This document shows, in pieces, positions 45,841-57,448 of a stretch of 64,000 nucleotides of DNA (within the stretch, counting starts at the first letter, position 1; each line of letters opens with the position of its first letter). Under the pieces are notes generated by a model that saw nothing but the letters and a program-made list of their open reading frames with translations, did no database searches and was not told the DNA's origin. Both the position numbers and the translations under genes were made by a program. The stretch comes from Pomphorhynchus laevis (Eukaryota > Acanthocephala > Palaeacanthocephala > Echinorhynchida > Pomphorhynchidae), in assembly GCA_012934845.2 (NCBI GenBank), contig WNNJ02002600.1:111303-175302 (forward strand), written 5' to 3'.

Positions 45841-46920
45841 AATTCACAAGTACAATAGTATAAATATCATCACATTCAACAATTCTTCTATCAAATTGCA
45901 TCGCGCTTTATTTATGTACCCTGCTTCTTTGAATAGTTAAAGAATGATCTCGAAGAACATTTGAACCACGTAATTGAACCGTACTCCAAAGAGGGTGATG
46001 TGGATGTTGGAATAAATGCCAAACCAGGCACATATCCATGTACTGACGGGTCCATGTGACGGTCTAAAGTCATAGTGATCTCAGTCTGTCTTCATAAAGC
46101 AGCGACATCAACGTTAGTGCTAGTTATGTTGCCCTGTGAAGTACCCTCTTTGATTTCTTATGTTCATGCACAGTACGTGGGTATACAACCGGATATGCAT
46201 ATAAAAGTCAACTTTATACATGTGCTCAAATTATAGCCCGAAGAGCAGTCGGATCAACGCGAACAATTAAAAAAAATTCAACTGTTATAAATTAATTTGT
46301 ATATAATGTATGATTTATTAGAATTAAGATCACGGGTCATTCTGAGTTTATCAGTTTTGCCTATATTCCTCGACTCAACATAGCACCATAGCCAAATACA
46401 CACTAATGATGTATTTTTCTGAAAGGTGACCGACAAGTCGGACGCGAGGTTTATTTTAGTCGATCGTCGCTCGCTCGAAATGTATGTAGTGGAATTCCCT
46501 GTATAATGGATTTTGAAAAGATTATAGAAGACAAATTTTTAGCAATAGTTTAATGCGTTCTAGAAATGTACTTAGTAAATCTATAAACTTTCAGAATTCT
46601 GACAGCATGGCACGGTCATATCCGCTCCTCCAGTACAATACATTTTGATTTATGAATTTACACTTGTTGCATCCGATGACGTGGGCCCGACTAATCGAAT
46701 AATACAACCATTTAGCTGAAATATTTGATAGCGTCATACGTTGGATTATATTATTTCGTATTGACAGTAATATTAATCAATAATAATTTAGCAAAGAGTT
46801 TAATTTAGTAAGATTCTCCGATTTTGCAAAAGATCTTAAAGTCAAAGATTCAAACCTAAGATAATCGCATTCAAACCTGATTATATAAAGAGATAAACTA
46901 TATTCACAAATTTTCATTAG
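45841..46920. other. Region upstream of the first found MRPL24 exon
   Basis: 45930-46235 (+) is open in one frame except for a single TGA; it reads LKNDLEEHLNHVIEPYSKEG and onward, is coding-like in composition, and is unrecognised. 46330-46400 is similar, in inverse orientation, to about 54000-54070. The missing first exon of MRPL24 should lie here or further upstream. Confidence 0.45.
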
Positions 46921-47096
46921 ATTCAAACTATTCACTGCGAGGAGAAAGGGAAGTCAACTTTATAAAGAATTACAAATACACAAGATATGCGCCTTGGACT
47001 ACACATGCAAAATTGATAAACCGTCAATATATTAAAGATCGCAAACCCAATTTCGTGATGCCCGTAAAGAATTGGTTCTATTTCCGAGGCGATAAG
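46921..47096 (+). CDS. MRPL24: MRPL24 (uL24m), second coding exon (of those inferred)
   Basis: Exon of the mitochondrial large-subunit ribosomal protein uL24m, which binds 23S-like rRNA early in assembly in the mitochondrial matrix. It follows the acceptor TTTTCATTAG and ends at AAG|GTAATA (47097). The frame gives SNYSLRGEREVNFIKNYKYT, RYAPWTTHAKLINRQYIKDR and KPNFVMPVKNWFYFRGDK. Family members have R-P-W near the N-terminus and D-W-x-x-F-x-G-D before the KOW domain. Phase: 2 nt complete a codon from an upstream exon that was not found. Confidence 0.85.
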
Positions 47097-47533
47097 GTAA
47101 TACTGAAATTAATACAATTAAAATAATGTTTCGAAAGTTTTTCTCTAATATGAACTCTTTGCTAATATCACACATCTTTAAAGTAAAATAATTATAAATA
47201 AATTTATTCTGTAAAAACGTTATATCAAATAATATCGAATTGATTTAATTGATTTAATTTTATCAAATTGACTTTGTATTTAGAATACAAAGTATTTAGA
47301 ATACAAGGACTTATATGCTATTATGTCTCGCCTCTACTTTGACACAATCAAAGTCAATTATTCTCCATAATTTCAATCGAATTGGTTTATTTTCAAAGAT
47401 ATATTATTTATATCTTTGATGTATAATTTATATATTATTTAGTGTTTATTATTTATTATTTAATGATGTCTGGTACATTAGAATGTAGAAGTTTAAATCT
47501 GGTATCGATTTATGACAGTAGATTATATTGCAT

Positions 47534-47680
47534 GTTTTATTTTCTCTCTATGTAAGTCTAATGTCTTTTTTATTTTCTCTCTATGTAAGTTTAATGTCTT
47601 AAGTACAAGACGAAGCCACAAATGGCTGCTCAGTCTGTTCACTGTTGATATGAAAAAAATAAAAATAAATAAAAAATGAA
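47534..47680 (-). mobile_element. Family D LINE 3' tail
   Basis: The minus strand reads ATATCAACAGTGAACAGACT, AGCCATTTGTGGCTTCGTCT and TGTACTTAAG, matching the end of family D copy 1 (24860-24930). It is followed by two copies of a unit of about 33 bp (ACTTACATAGAGAGAAAATA) as 3' tail. Only about 150 bp of the element remain. Confidence 0.75.
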
Positions 47681-47699
47681 GTGTAGAATGTGTAGTTCA

Positions 47700-48320
47700 A
47701 CACTAATTGATGGCTCAATTATTTTATTTTAATTATCAAAATTAATTGTCAAAGCGTATTACTTTGCTGCTAATATATAGTATAGCCTTTGCTAGAATGA
47801 TAATGGGAGGTCGTCAGTGTAGCTGTTGGCCCTATTGATCCCCATTACATAGTAGCAATTGTGATCATTAATTTTATACAAATGGTAGTTTTTATATTAA
47901 TCATTTTCCATTCAGCTCAAACCGAAGCAAAATATGTAAATTACAAGTTATACAATTATATTTCTCTTAGTTATGCAAGTTCTAGTATATGTTTTAATTG
48001 AACTATTTTAATTACCGTTAAATAGCATTGTACCTATTCACATTCGAATTATACGTAAAACGTAGTTACTTGTTATATCACATGAGCATAGATTAAGCTA
48101 ATTACTGGTCATTTAAGTGATGCTATTTGTTTCTAACCCCATTCTATTATATTAACTTTAACCCTTTCGTATTTATATGAATCTCATTATACGAATTATC
48201 GTGTTATTATTATCCAAATAATTATTAAATATATAATTATATAATTATTAAGTATACAATTACTAATAATTATTCACAAAGTTCGAAAAAGAATCAACAA
48301 ACCTGAAGTATTCCCTATCT
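47700..48320. other. AT-rich intronic sequence
   Basis: No recognisable element or gene. Confidence 0.5.
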
Positions 48321-48339
48321 GCTTTGACAATTCAGATTG

Positions 48340-48870
48340 CAACATAATCGGTACCTTCTGATCACTTAGAAGCTTTCAAAGCATGTCGTCTTATCGCGCT
48401 GAAGAAAAAGTCAGGTGAACTCTTCCAATTGGTATTTGCAACACAGAAAGAGGAATTATCAGCAAGGCAATACATGAAATAAAGAAGAAAGATATTCAAT
48501 GCCGTTGCTTCAAATGTTCAATTGGCAGCAGGTCGGAAAGCAGGCATTGACCAGGCTATAATGCACTTCGAATGAACTAAATTCTCGCTCAGATACACTA
48601 CTACTTTCTGTCGACGCATCATTGGCCAATCATAAGATTGCGCCGCACAATATCAACTACTCATGTCCACCCATTTTTCTGGTTATGCAAAATCTATATA
48701 AAGACACTATCAAGCTAACGCGAGGAGCAGATGTAATCCCTCGACCGAGGTATTTACACAAGGGGACTCCTTTACATGTATGTTTTCGCACTCTCATCAC
48801 TACCTCTTATAGAAAAATCCATTGTGCTGTTCCATATGTAACGCAAAAATGGTACGCAGTTGATTAAAAC
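48340..48870 (+). pseudogene. Family G RT palm fragment in MRPL24 intron
   Basis: Frames include EAFKACRLIALKKKSGEL, ICNTERGIISKAI (equivalent to the I-G-x-x-x-R-R-I-I-G-K-A motif), LAAGRKAGIDQAIMHFE, then LLSVDASLANHKIAPHNINY with the first catalytic Asp in VDAS, and VFTQGDSF equivalent to EGTTQGDP. It supplies the palm segment that the copy at 35.6-37.9 kb lacks. Several frame changes. Confidence 0.65.
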
Positions 48871-49433
48871 TTTATCGGTCCATTTAATGATCTATTGGAA
48901 ACATTGAACGTATTAATAAGGTATAAAGTCAAGACAGTTTGATCTGAATGGAGATATGAAATACTGTTCTAGAAACCGATTAAGATGAAATATCGCAAAA
49001 TCAAAAATTATAGTTTCGAATTAGATGCATCTTACAATATTCTTCGCATCTAAAAACAGTATTTAGAGTTTTGTTTTGGATATTCATACCTGGGTATATA
49101 TCTTACATCAAGATGTCCAATAAGTGGATATTTCAATGCGATAGTTAGATTAAAGTTATATCCTAGTCAGCAGTTCATAGGTATGCTTTCTATACTGTGA
49201 AGAAGCAATTCGGTATTTTAACTTAATGCTACCGTTTACATTTGATGTATCGGCGAAGCCTTCGCCTTATCTGTTAGGATTTGAATTACAGTTATTAAGT
49301 TTGCTAAGACAAAACCGAATCCAGATTTACAAAGTACATTGTAGGGTTATCATGTAAGGTATCGTCAAGTCTCGTTTTAACACTATCAATAGTTTCTTCT
49401 TGCATTGTAACTTTGATGATGGCTTTTATGACT

Positions 49434-49660
49434 CCTGATGATCTCTAATCCTTATTCTGATACAATGTCTGTTATTTATTAGTCGATTCATAAAAATGAC
49501 TTTTATTTTAAATTTCAATTTTTTATTTTAACTTGATATAGGGTATAAAAAATCTTATAACAATTATTTATTTTATTATTTAATTATTAAATTTTGATTT
49601 AGCATAATTATGTTTTGGTTATTTTATAATTATATTAAATACATAGACTTAGTTAGCTGA
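49434..49660. repeat. Dispersed AT-rich repeat K, copy 1
   Basis: Holds CTGATGATCTCTAATCCTTA, TCGATTCATAAAAATGACTT, TTAACTTGATATAGGGTATA and, further on, TACATAGACTTAGTTAGCTG. These modules recur in the same order at 52045-52260, 52865-53040, 53575-53715 and 54070-54235. Non-coding; the class is not known. Confidence 0.6.
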
Positions 49661-50903
49661 TTTAATCCATCAATTCTACTTCACATCTCCCAATTGAAAC
49701 GCTTAAAGTTATAATGAAGAAGGTTATGATTTCTGTAGTAGACATTTCAATTATGACCAGAGTAAAACATTTATTGTCGAGCATCTATGTGCACGCCGAA
49801 TGTATGTTTCACTCACAACACTCAAAAATACATAAATATGTGCTGGACGATTATCTAATAGAGTTTAGCATTCCATCAATTATATCATATTGTTATTCAT
49901 TATATGGAATTGGTCTATATTAAACGCATCATTTCCTGTGCTATAGGTATAGCCTTTTACAAGTTAGTTTAATCCAAACATGTTGGATGGGATGCCCAGG
50001 ATCAGACTATTGGCTTATTCTACTAAACAGTCCAGTGCATAGCTCAGCGCCCTTCCGGTGGCCAATCTGGGTACCCATTTGGACAACGAAGCGGTGATTA
50101 CGAAATCTATAAAAATGACCAGCCTAACTGATGATATCGTACCTGTATTTTAAACAATCCCAATTGGAAAATGTATAATTAACAAATAGTTTGTCAATTG
50201 TTCAGATTATCGGGTTTTAACTTAAATATTTTATCTTTAAGTGCTTTCCTAACCACATATATGTCTTTAATGTAATGAATTGTCTTTATCGTGAGTTTAT
50301 TATCGTGAATAGCCAGCAGCTGTTGATCTCCATATAATACGATTGGCAATGATCAGTGCAAGGCTAATAACTCTTTCATATTGACTGCCATCAACATCAC
50401 GTCATTACGAAGTCGAAATATGTTCATTAACAATCAATATTCCCGGATGTTTCTCACAGCGTATGATCATTTCTATCCACAGCAAACAATCAAACTTCTC
50501 ATGAACGCTTGATTTCGTATTCTTGAAAAATTCATGAATGCTTTGCTTGTCTAATGTGGATGACTGTGTTTACATTCGTATTAGTTAAGAATCGCAGCCC
50601 AGATTTTTTATTTTGGCGAATAAGAAATTCCATGATATTAACGCTTGACATTTTTTATTTTGCCGTATCTTATTAATTGCTTAATATAAAAATATAATTT
50701 ATTTTATAGATTGCTATATTATATTTCATATATTGCCATATTAGCATTAACACTTATTTCGAATATGCATTCAATGTAGATACTTTAGTTGTATTTTGGT
50801 TTTCTCGAAACACATATTAATTCTTACCTTTATCTTAAACTTTGTTTAAAGCGATTTTTAAAGTCGTCTAATGCTCGTCAAAAAGTTTGTTTTTAATTAA
50901 ACC

Positions 50904-51714
50904 GAATTAGGAAAATTCTATAAGAAATTGTATTTGAAAAACAACAAAACGTTGAATTACCATCGAATACTAAGTATTAAAGAACTACTTGTTTAAGTCA
51001 GAAAAATTAATTCAAAACAGCAAATAATGTAAACTTTGTAGTTTGACTACCAGGAAAGTGCGATAAAATCATCGTGGGATAAAAATTATATCTGCAAGGA
51101 TTGCGACAACTGAAGACAAACACATAAGTGACTTACAGAATTAGGAAAATTCTATAAGAAATTGTATTTAAAAAACAACAAAACGTTGAATTACCATCGA
51201 ATACTAAGTATTGAAGAACTACTTGTTTAAGTCAGAAAAATTAATTCAAAACAGCAAATAATGTAAACTTTGTAGTTTGACTACCAGGAAAGTACGATAA
51301 AATCATCGTGGGATAAAAATTATATCTGCAAGGATTGCAACAACTGAAGACAAACACATAAGTGACTTACAGAATTAGGAAAATTCTATAAGAAAATTGT
51401 ATTTAAAAAACAACAAAACGTTGAATTACCATCGAATACTAAGTATTAAAGAACTACTTGTTTAAATCAGAAAAATTAATTCAAAACAGCAAATAATGTA
51501 AACTTTGTAGTTTGACTACCAGGAAAGTACGATAAAATCATCGTGGGATAAAAATTATATCTGCAAGGATTGCAACAACTGAAGACAAACACATAAGTGA
51601 CTTACAGAATTAGGAAAATTCTATAAGAAAATTGTATTTAAAAAACAACAAAACGTTGAATTACCATCGAATACTAAGTATTAAAGAACTACTTGTTTAA
51701 ATCAGAAAAATTAA
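50904..51714. repeat. Tandem array, 234-bp unit, about 3.5 copies
   Basis: Units begin with GAATTAGGAAAATTCTATAA at 50904, 51138, 51372 and 51607 (the last partial). Copies are nearly identical, differing at a few positions, such as GTGCGATAAAATC in the first versus GTACGATAAAATC in the others, and an extra A in the third and fourth. The period is 234-235 bp. No coding frame or known satellite is recognised. It lies inside the MRPL24 intron. Confidence 0.95.
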
Positions 51715-51744
51715 TGATATAAATATATATTCTATAAAATCTTA

Positions 51745-52030
51745 GTCTTTTTTGCAGAGCGTTTACTAGAAAAGAAGACTAATCTAGAAATAACTCGCAC
51801 CTAAAACGTACTTGGACCCACTCTCTTAATAAAATACGTTGAACCCGTTGACGAGCCCACGTTGCTGTTTTTAGAACATTCTTGGATCTATTAACTGATC
51901 TTTTAATCTTATAAAAATGGCTGACTCTAGAGAAAATATCCTAACACTTGCGTTCTTTAAACATGGATGTGCTATTATCAGCATATACCACAAGATGCTG
52001 ATCGCGAATCTTGTGGCGATCGGCCATTAT
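51745..52030 (-). mobile_element. LINE C fragment (copy 3), internally deleted
   Basis: Shares with family C copy 1 the catalytic region: ATCAGCATATACCACAAGAT on the + strand is the complement of the YADD codons. It keeps flanking pieces with many losses. Minus orientation, antisense to MRPL24. Confidence 0.65.
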
Positions 52031-52044
52031 AAATAATAAATAAC

Positions 52045-53040
52045 AGACGATTTACATCATCTCTTATTATTCGATTCATAAACATTGATTTTAATTTTAA
52101 ATTTTAATTTTTTTATTTTAACTTGATATAAATATAAATTATATAAAATATTATATAATTATTTATTATTTACATTTATTTTTATTTGTATATCGTATAA
52201 AATACGTAGACCTAATTATCTGATATAATTTGCTCTATTGAGAAGTTATACCTTTGAACTTTAATATTTTTTTATAATTTGCTCTACTGGCAAGTTAAAA
52301 ATATTGAAATTATGTATTATTGAAAGACATTTTTATTTTTCTGCTAATTTTCAAGCAAGTTTGGTGAACTTTTTTATATTTCGATATTTAAATATTTTTT
52401 ATTTCTCTCTACATTAATTAATAATAAAATCTATTTTATAAATAATATTTAAATACTATTATAATTAACCATTTAAAATAAAATTATAAATATAATATTT
52501 AAAATTGTTTTAAATATTCAGATTTTATGTTTATAAAAATTGATTATTAGTAAATCACTAAAATCATCTTAAATCACTTAATGTTGTTCGAAATTATCAC
52601 ACCTAGGTCTTATATCAAATCTTATATAATTATATCGTATAAAATACGTAGACTCAGTTATCTGATCTGAATTGTTCTACTAACAAGTTATTATATACCT
52701 TTGAACTTTGTTTTCCCGGTAATATAACCTCTGTCAGAAATATTGAAATTATGTATTATTGAAAGACATTTTTATTTTTCTGCTAATTTTCAAGCAAGTT
52801 TGGTGATCAAACTTGCTTGGAAATTAGCAGTTTTTTATCTTTATTTTTAATTTATATTAAAAATTTAATACATCATCTCTTATTATTCGATTTATAAAAA
52901 TTGACTTTTATTTTAAATTTCAAGTTTTAATTTTAACTTGATATAAATATAAATTATATAACATCTTATTAATTATTAATTATTTATCTTTATTTTTATT
53001 TATAGATCGTATAAAATACGTAGACTCATTTTTCTGATAT
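52045..53040. repeat. Repeat K copies 2-3 and an inserted hairpin repeat
   Basis: K modules at 52045-52260 and 52865-53040 flank two copies of a TATTGAAATTATGTATTATT / GAAAGACATTTTTATTTTTC module, at 52300-52370 and 52735-52810. The second continues into an inverted repeat, CTAATTTTCAAGCAAGTTTG, mirrored after a 5-nt loop (about 52783-52831). The arrangement indicates successive duplications. Confidence 0.6.
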
Positions 53041-53439
53041 GTAAAAATTAATTTATTTTTTCAAAAACAAAAGCGTACTGCGACCGCATGGCAGTCATAC
53101 CTACGTATATTTTGATTAGTTAAAATAATCAAATGACTGAATCATATTTCCGTCATCTTACTATTTTCAAGGTTCGCTTTTATATATCCAGAATACCTTC
53201 ACATTTCCGACATATTTGTATTTATTATTTTTTCATTGACCGAGAAGCAATTTAATGTAATAAACTGCTTTGTAATAAGGTAAATAATATGATATGTAAT
53301 AAGATGCATTTAATAATAAATACATTTAAATAATAAAATTATTACAATATTAATTTCACATGTTTTATTTTATATAATAATGGTTTGTAGAATATTTTAT
53401 TCCTTCTGCTATTTGTAGAACAATATTCAGCATGTTTAG

Positions 53440-53535
53440 GTTGAGATATTATCTGGGAAGGATAAGGGCAAGCAAGGCAATGTGTGTGCAATCATTCGAG
53501 AGCGCAACTGGGTTTTTGTAAAAGATCTTAATTGT
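53440..53535 (+). CDS. MRPL24: MRPL24 exon with KOW motif
   Basis: Thirty-two codons in phase 0, following CATGTTTAG and ending TGT|GTAAGC. They encode VEILSGKDKGKQGNVCAIIR and ERNWVFVKDLNC, the KOW RNA-binding core of uL24m (animal homologs have VEIL/VEVL.G.D.GKQG...RNWV.V.GLN). An in-frame TAG just before confirms the acceptor. Joined to 46921-47096 it reads RGDK-VEIL without gap, as in homologs. No other gene context. Confidence 0.95.
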
Positions 53536-53759
53536 GTAAGCAATTTTATAATTGATTGTTACGGATTATTACAGTTCCTCCTTATGACCTTTATTCTTTA
53601 TTCGAATACATAGTCAACTCATAAAAATTGACTTTTATTTTAAAATAAAAGTTAATATCTTAAAGTTAAAAGTTAATATAAAATCTGTAAACTCAGTTAT
53701 CTAATCTAATTAATCTATAATTATGGATAAATTATGATCTGATTATCTGATCTTCATTT

Positions 53760-53860
53760 CTGAAGATGCCAACAGAGGTTAGATAATTATCAATAAAAAT
53801 TTACCCTTTTTTAGATCCAGCCCCAATAATTCTTTATTAATAATGGATCGGTATCAACTA
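53760..53860 (+). repeat. Repeat M (hammerhead-like core), copy 1
   Basis: Starts TTTCTGAAGATGCCAACAGA and ends with CAATAATTCTTTATTAATAA. Other copies: 57215-57322 (minus), 57358-57448 (plus), 57988-58095 (minus part). The CTGAAGA ... GAAA frame resembles a hammerhead core, but this copy has lost the GAAA part (GGTTAGATAAT). Confidence 0.55.
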
Positions 53861-54799
53861 TTTAAAACATTTATCGCTCTTCGCATGTACTTTTCGCTAT
53901 TTGCACTTTATATTAGTTTTTATATATCAATTAACTTTAAATTAGCTGAAATTTGATAAAAACAGTCAAAATTTAAGTTTAAATTTTAGAGGAAATACGT
54001 CATTAGCGCGTGTTTACCCCGCTGCTGTGTTAAGTCGAGGAATATGGTCCGAAACCTGATAACATATCAGTTCCTCCTGATGACCTCTAATCCTTATTCG
54101 AATACATCGTATATTATTTATTAGTCAATTCATAAAAATGACGTTTATTTTATTATTTATAATTGTTTAATCCACTTATTTTAATCCAGTAGTTAATCTT
54201 GGGATCGTATTAAATACTCAGATATTTGATATGATTCTTAAAATTATTTATACTTTATTTAAGCTCACATCTCACATATTATTATAGGAATAAATTCATA
54301 ATGAATCGGCTTGTATAAGAAAACTATTACTATTAATCGGAATGATTAAATAATTTTTCATTTCTGCCTACAAATTCATTCTATTTAAGGTCATAATTCA
54401 ATTATGACCTTTAAAATATTTAAAATAAAGTTGTTTGAGTTTAGAAAAGAATATTTTTTTCTTAAGTTTCATAAACATTTGCTTGAATAATTTTGTAATA
54501 ATAATCAAGAACATTCTTGTTGATTTAAATGCTTACATTCTAATCATCTATAATCGATTGTCAATAAATGCTATTTTGCAGAAACAAGTCATTGATCAAA
54601 CAAGTTAGGATATATGCTTACTATATTTTTAAAGCATAAAGGGATTATTACGTAATACCTTTAACTTTTATATTCTAAAACATTTGAAGAATGCTTTAAA
54701 TTTAAAAATATCATCTGTACGATCATTTATAGCTTGAATTCTTCCAGTTTTCAGCCTATGATTTGATATGCGATGCTCAACAAGTGTTTAACTCTAGAG

Positions 54800-56743
54800 C
54801 AGGGTTCGTCAACCTTTTATTCGCCGTGGCCCCCTTTTCATAAAGCTAGATAACTGTGACTCCTCAAATTTCGTTTTTGCAAAAAGATATGTCATGAGAA
54901 GTTTTTGCAAAAAGATATGACATGTCATGCTGAAGATTGACCACCTCGTCCTGAACTTCAATTGTTTGTTCATGTGGTATGCAGTCATATATATTCACGA
55001 CCCAATCTGGTATTTCTATGGCAAATAAGTCCGCAAACCTTTTGTTCATGTGTGTGTAACAGAGATTTGTCAAATATGATGTGTAAATGAGGATGTCATC
55101 GTCGGTTATTATGTTTGATACGATATCAAGCGTGGGGAAATTGAAAAATATCTTTCGCGCCAAATTTTACTTATGCAAAGTGAGTTTAGATATGAATGCG
55201 CCGATAGTTTCCTTTGACGATATGAGATCGGCACATTTACCTTAGAGTTTCTCAACAGAAATCTTGAGCTTTTCGAATATATCACTCATAAAGTAAATGT
55301 CATTTTTGGCTTTACACAATTCACTTCCCAATTCGGGTTGTGCAAAGAATGATGTTATAGAATCCCAAAGTTCAACAATTCTGAGTAAACAATTCCCTCT
55401 TGAAAGCCACCGGACTTCGGTATGAAACAGTAATTGATTGTATGACTCTTCGTTGTCGTTACATAATTCCTTGAAAAGACGCTCACATAGTGCATTCGAC
55501 TTTATGTGGTTGATCGTTTGTATTACCGTATCCATCGACTAATGTAGTCGCTCGTTCAGTATTTTTTGCTGCCAGATGATGTCGATGAATAGTGCAGTGT
55601 ATCCATATAACCAACGGTACAACGCGTTTTAAATAGACAATAAAACCGTTATGCCGTCCAATCATTGCCAGAGTTTAATCAGTCGAACATGCAACTATAT
55701 TCGAGAGTGGGATATCAGTTTCGGACAAATAATCCCTCACCATCTTGAAGGGCGTCTCGTCTTTACAATCGATCGTACCTGATCGTGCAAAAAGAAATTC
55801 TTCCAAACAGTCATTTTTATCAAGAAATCGTACATACACCATTAATATAGCTTGACTATTCTGGAATGTTGACTCATCAAGCTGGAGAGAAAATGGTCTA
55901 GTTACAAGTTTTTGAACTAACGGCGCTTTTATATCCCCGCTGATTTCATCAATTCTTCTAGAAATTGTGAAAGTACTGAACGATATAGACTTGAGAATCG
56001 AAGTGGGGTCTAGATTAGTAATTCCTGCAATCACCTTATTAATCGCAGGAGCGATCACCTTTTCTCCAATTGAATGGAGCAATCCCGACTTGCCAATTAT
56101 TTTCGCTATTTCGTAAGAAACAATCAACCCTGTATCGGTTTTACGTTGAGCTGATAAAAATAATTTATTCAGAGTGCCGCGGGATAAAAATGCGTCGCGT
56201 TTTGCTTTGAAGTAATCTATGGTCTTCGTGGACTCATCCGGATGTTTCATCTGTAAATGCTTCTTTAGTTTTAATGGGTGTAGGCTTTCGTTCGATAAAG
56301 TGGCGTGACATATCAGGCACATTGGATGTGTTGCATTGACTGGAGATGGAATGAATCCAAATTCCAAATAGTCTACAGAATATTGCCGACATTTTCTTTT
56401 TGTGCATTCCATTTATTGTTATTTTCGTCTAAAAGTGTTTGAATCAGTACAATTATAGACATATAAACAATAATTGAGATATAGAACAGAACTTAAAATA
56501 TAATAGTTTTGTGTGTACAATCGATATTGTGTTTACAAACACGAAATCTACTTGTGAACGGTCCTCATTTACTCAATTTTTGTCATCTATTCTGTTTTTC
56601 ACGGCGGACCTGATTCGGCTAGGTGTGCGCCCGTCGCAAACTTCGTGCCCCCCCCATAAAACTCTGTCCCCCTTACTCTTACAAAATTGTCTGAACATTT
56701 CAGGGCCCCTAAGGGGCCACAGGGCTCTCGTAGACGAACCCTG
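54800..56743 (-). mobile_element. hAT (Charlie/Buster-like) DNA transposon with TIRs and TSD
   Basis: The ends CAGGGTTCGTCAAC and GTAGACGAACCCTG match as terminal inverted repeats at 13 of 14 positions. The flanks CTCTAGAG (54792-54799) and CTCTAGAA (56744-56751) are an 8-bp target duplication of the nTCTAGAn type, which hAT elements prefer. Length 1944 bp. The transposase on the minus strand is broken and C-terminally truncated, so the copy is immobile. It sits inside an intron of MRPL24, antisense to the gene. Confidence 0.95.
54864..56412 (-). pseudogene. hAT transposase, broken
   Basis: The first frame (56412-55675, ATG start) has a BED-type finger, MCLICHATLSNESLHPLKLK ... KHLQMKHP, near residues 30-58, and the first catalytic Asp in FSLQLDESTFQNSQ. 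Near its end is ACSTD with the second Asp, followed at once by a TAA where homologs have Gly (TDGAPAM). The same frame continues as MIGRHNGFIVYLKRVVPLVI and HCTIHRHHLAAKN. After a frameshift it runs NHIKSNALCERLFKELCN and HTEVRWLSRGNCLLRIVELW. The last piece (55163-54864) ends after RFADLFAIEIPDWV. The C-terminal hAT dimerisation region with the catalytic Glu is deleted. A short tandem duplication (TTTTGCAAAAAGATATG) lies at about 54886-54921. Confidence 0.9.
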
Positions 56744-56751
56744 CTCTAGAA

Positions 56752-57214
56752 TGTATGATCTATGGTGTCGTATTAAAAAGATAATTTTTTTTACCAATAT
56801 TCAATATTCAAGTTTTTTTTTCACCGATCTAATAATTATAATTAAAAATTAATTATTAATAATTAATAATCAATGCAATAAAATTGATTAATAATTATAG
56901 TTTCGTTCTTTTTAATATTAATATTTAAACTAATATTTATTTCAATATTAATTTTTAATATTTTTCTATAGGATATAGAAAAATATATTTATATATATAT
57001 TTGTGATTGTTGTAAGTTAGTCAACATCATAATGTATCTCGCTCAGAGGTCTTTACACAAGTTATCTAACATGTTCAAATTGAATTAATTCAGCGTTGAA
57101 GTTAATAAAACTGTAGTGAGTCTAGATAAGTACGAATGAATTATAAAGGCAATTAAACATGAATAAATATAATCCGATGAATAAGATGAAATAAATCATA
57201 AAATAAAAGTTTTA
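56752..57214. other. AT-rich intronic sequence
   Basis: No recognisable feature. Confidence 0.5.
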
Positions 57215-57448
57215 AATAGTTGTTAATGATCCATTATTGATAAAGAATTATTTGAGATCAAAGAAAAGAGGAAATTATTTTTGATATTTCGCTAACTTCT
57301 GTTGGCATCTTCAGAAAACTAATTTATTACATTAAAATGAGATAAAAAAACATTTTAATTTTCTGAAAATGCTAACAGAAGTTAGCGAAATATCAAAAAT
57401 AATTTCTTCTTTTTTTGATACAGCTCTAATAATTATTTATTGAAATTA
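57215..57448. repeat. Inverted pair of repeat M units
   Basis: 57215-57322 (minus) and 57358-57448 (plus) are inverted copies of one another around a loop of about 35 bp. On the minus strand the first reads TTTTCTGAAGATGCCAACAG then AAGTTAGCGAAATATCAAAA. The second reads CTGAAAATGCTAACAGAAGT then TAGCGAAATATCAAAA. The inner helix GCTAAC / GTTAGC is closed by AGAA and followed by GAAA. Confidence 0.7.

Larger units (their letters stand above)
47097..53439 (+). other. MRPL24 intron, 6.3 kb, full of repeats
   Basis: Begins GTAATA and ends CATGTTTAG. Contains a family D 3' tail, a family G RT fragment, dispersed AT-rich repeats, a 234-bp tandem array and a LINE C fragment. The rest is AT-rich sequence without recognisable genes. 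Confidence 0.8.

Noticed and set aside
50904-51714. CRISPR-like or bacterial repeat array
   Set aside because: The units are 234 bp without spacer structure, and the surroundings are eukaryotic.
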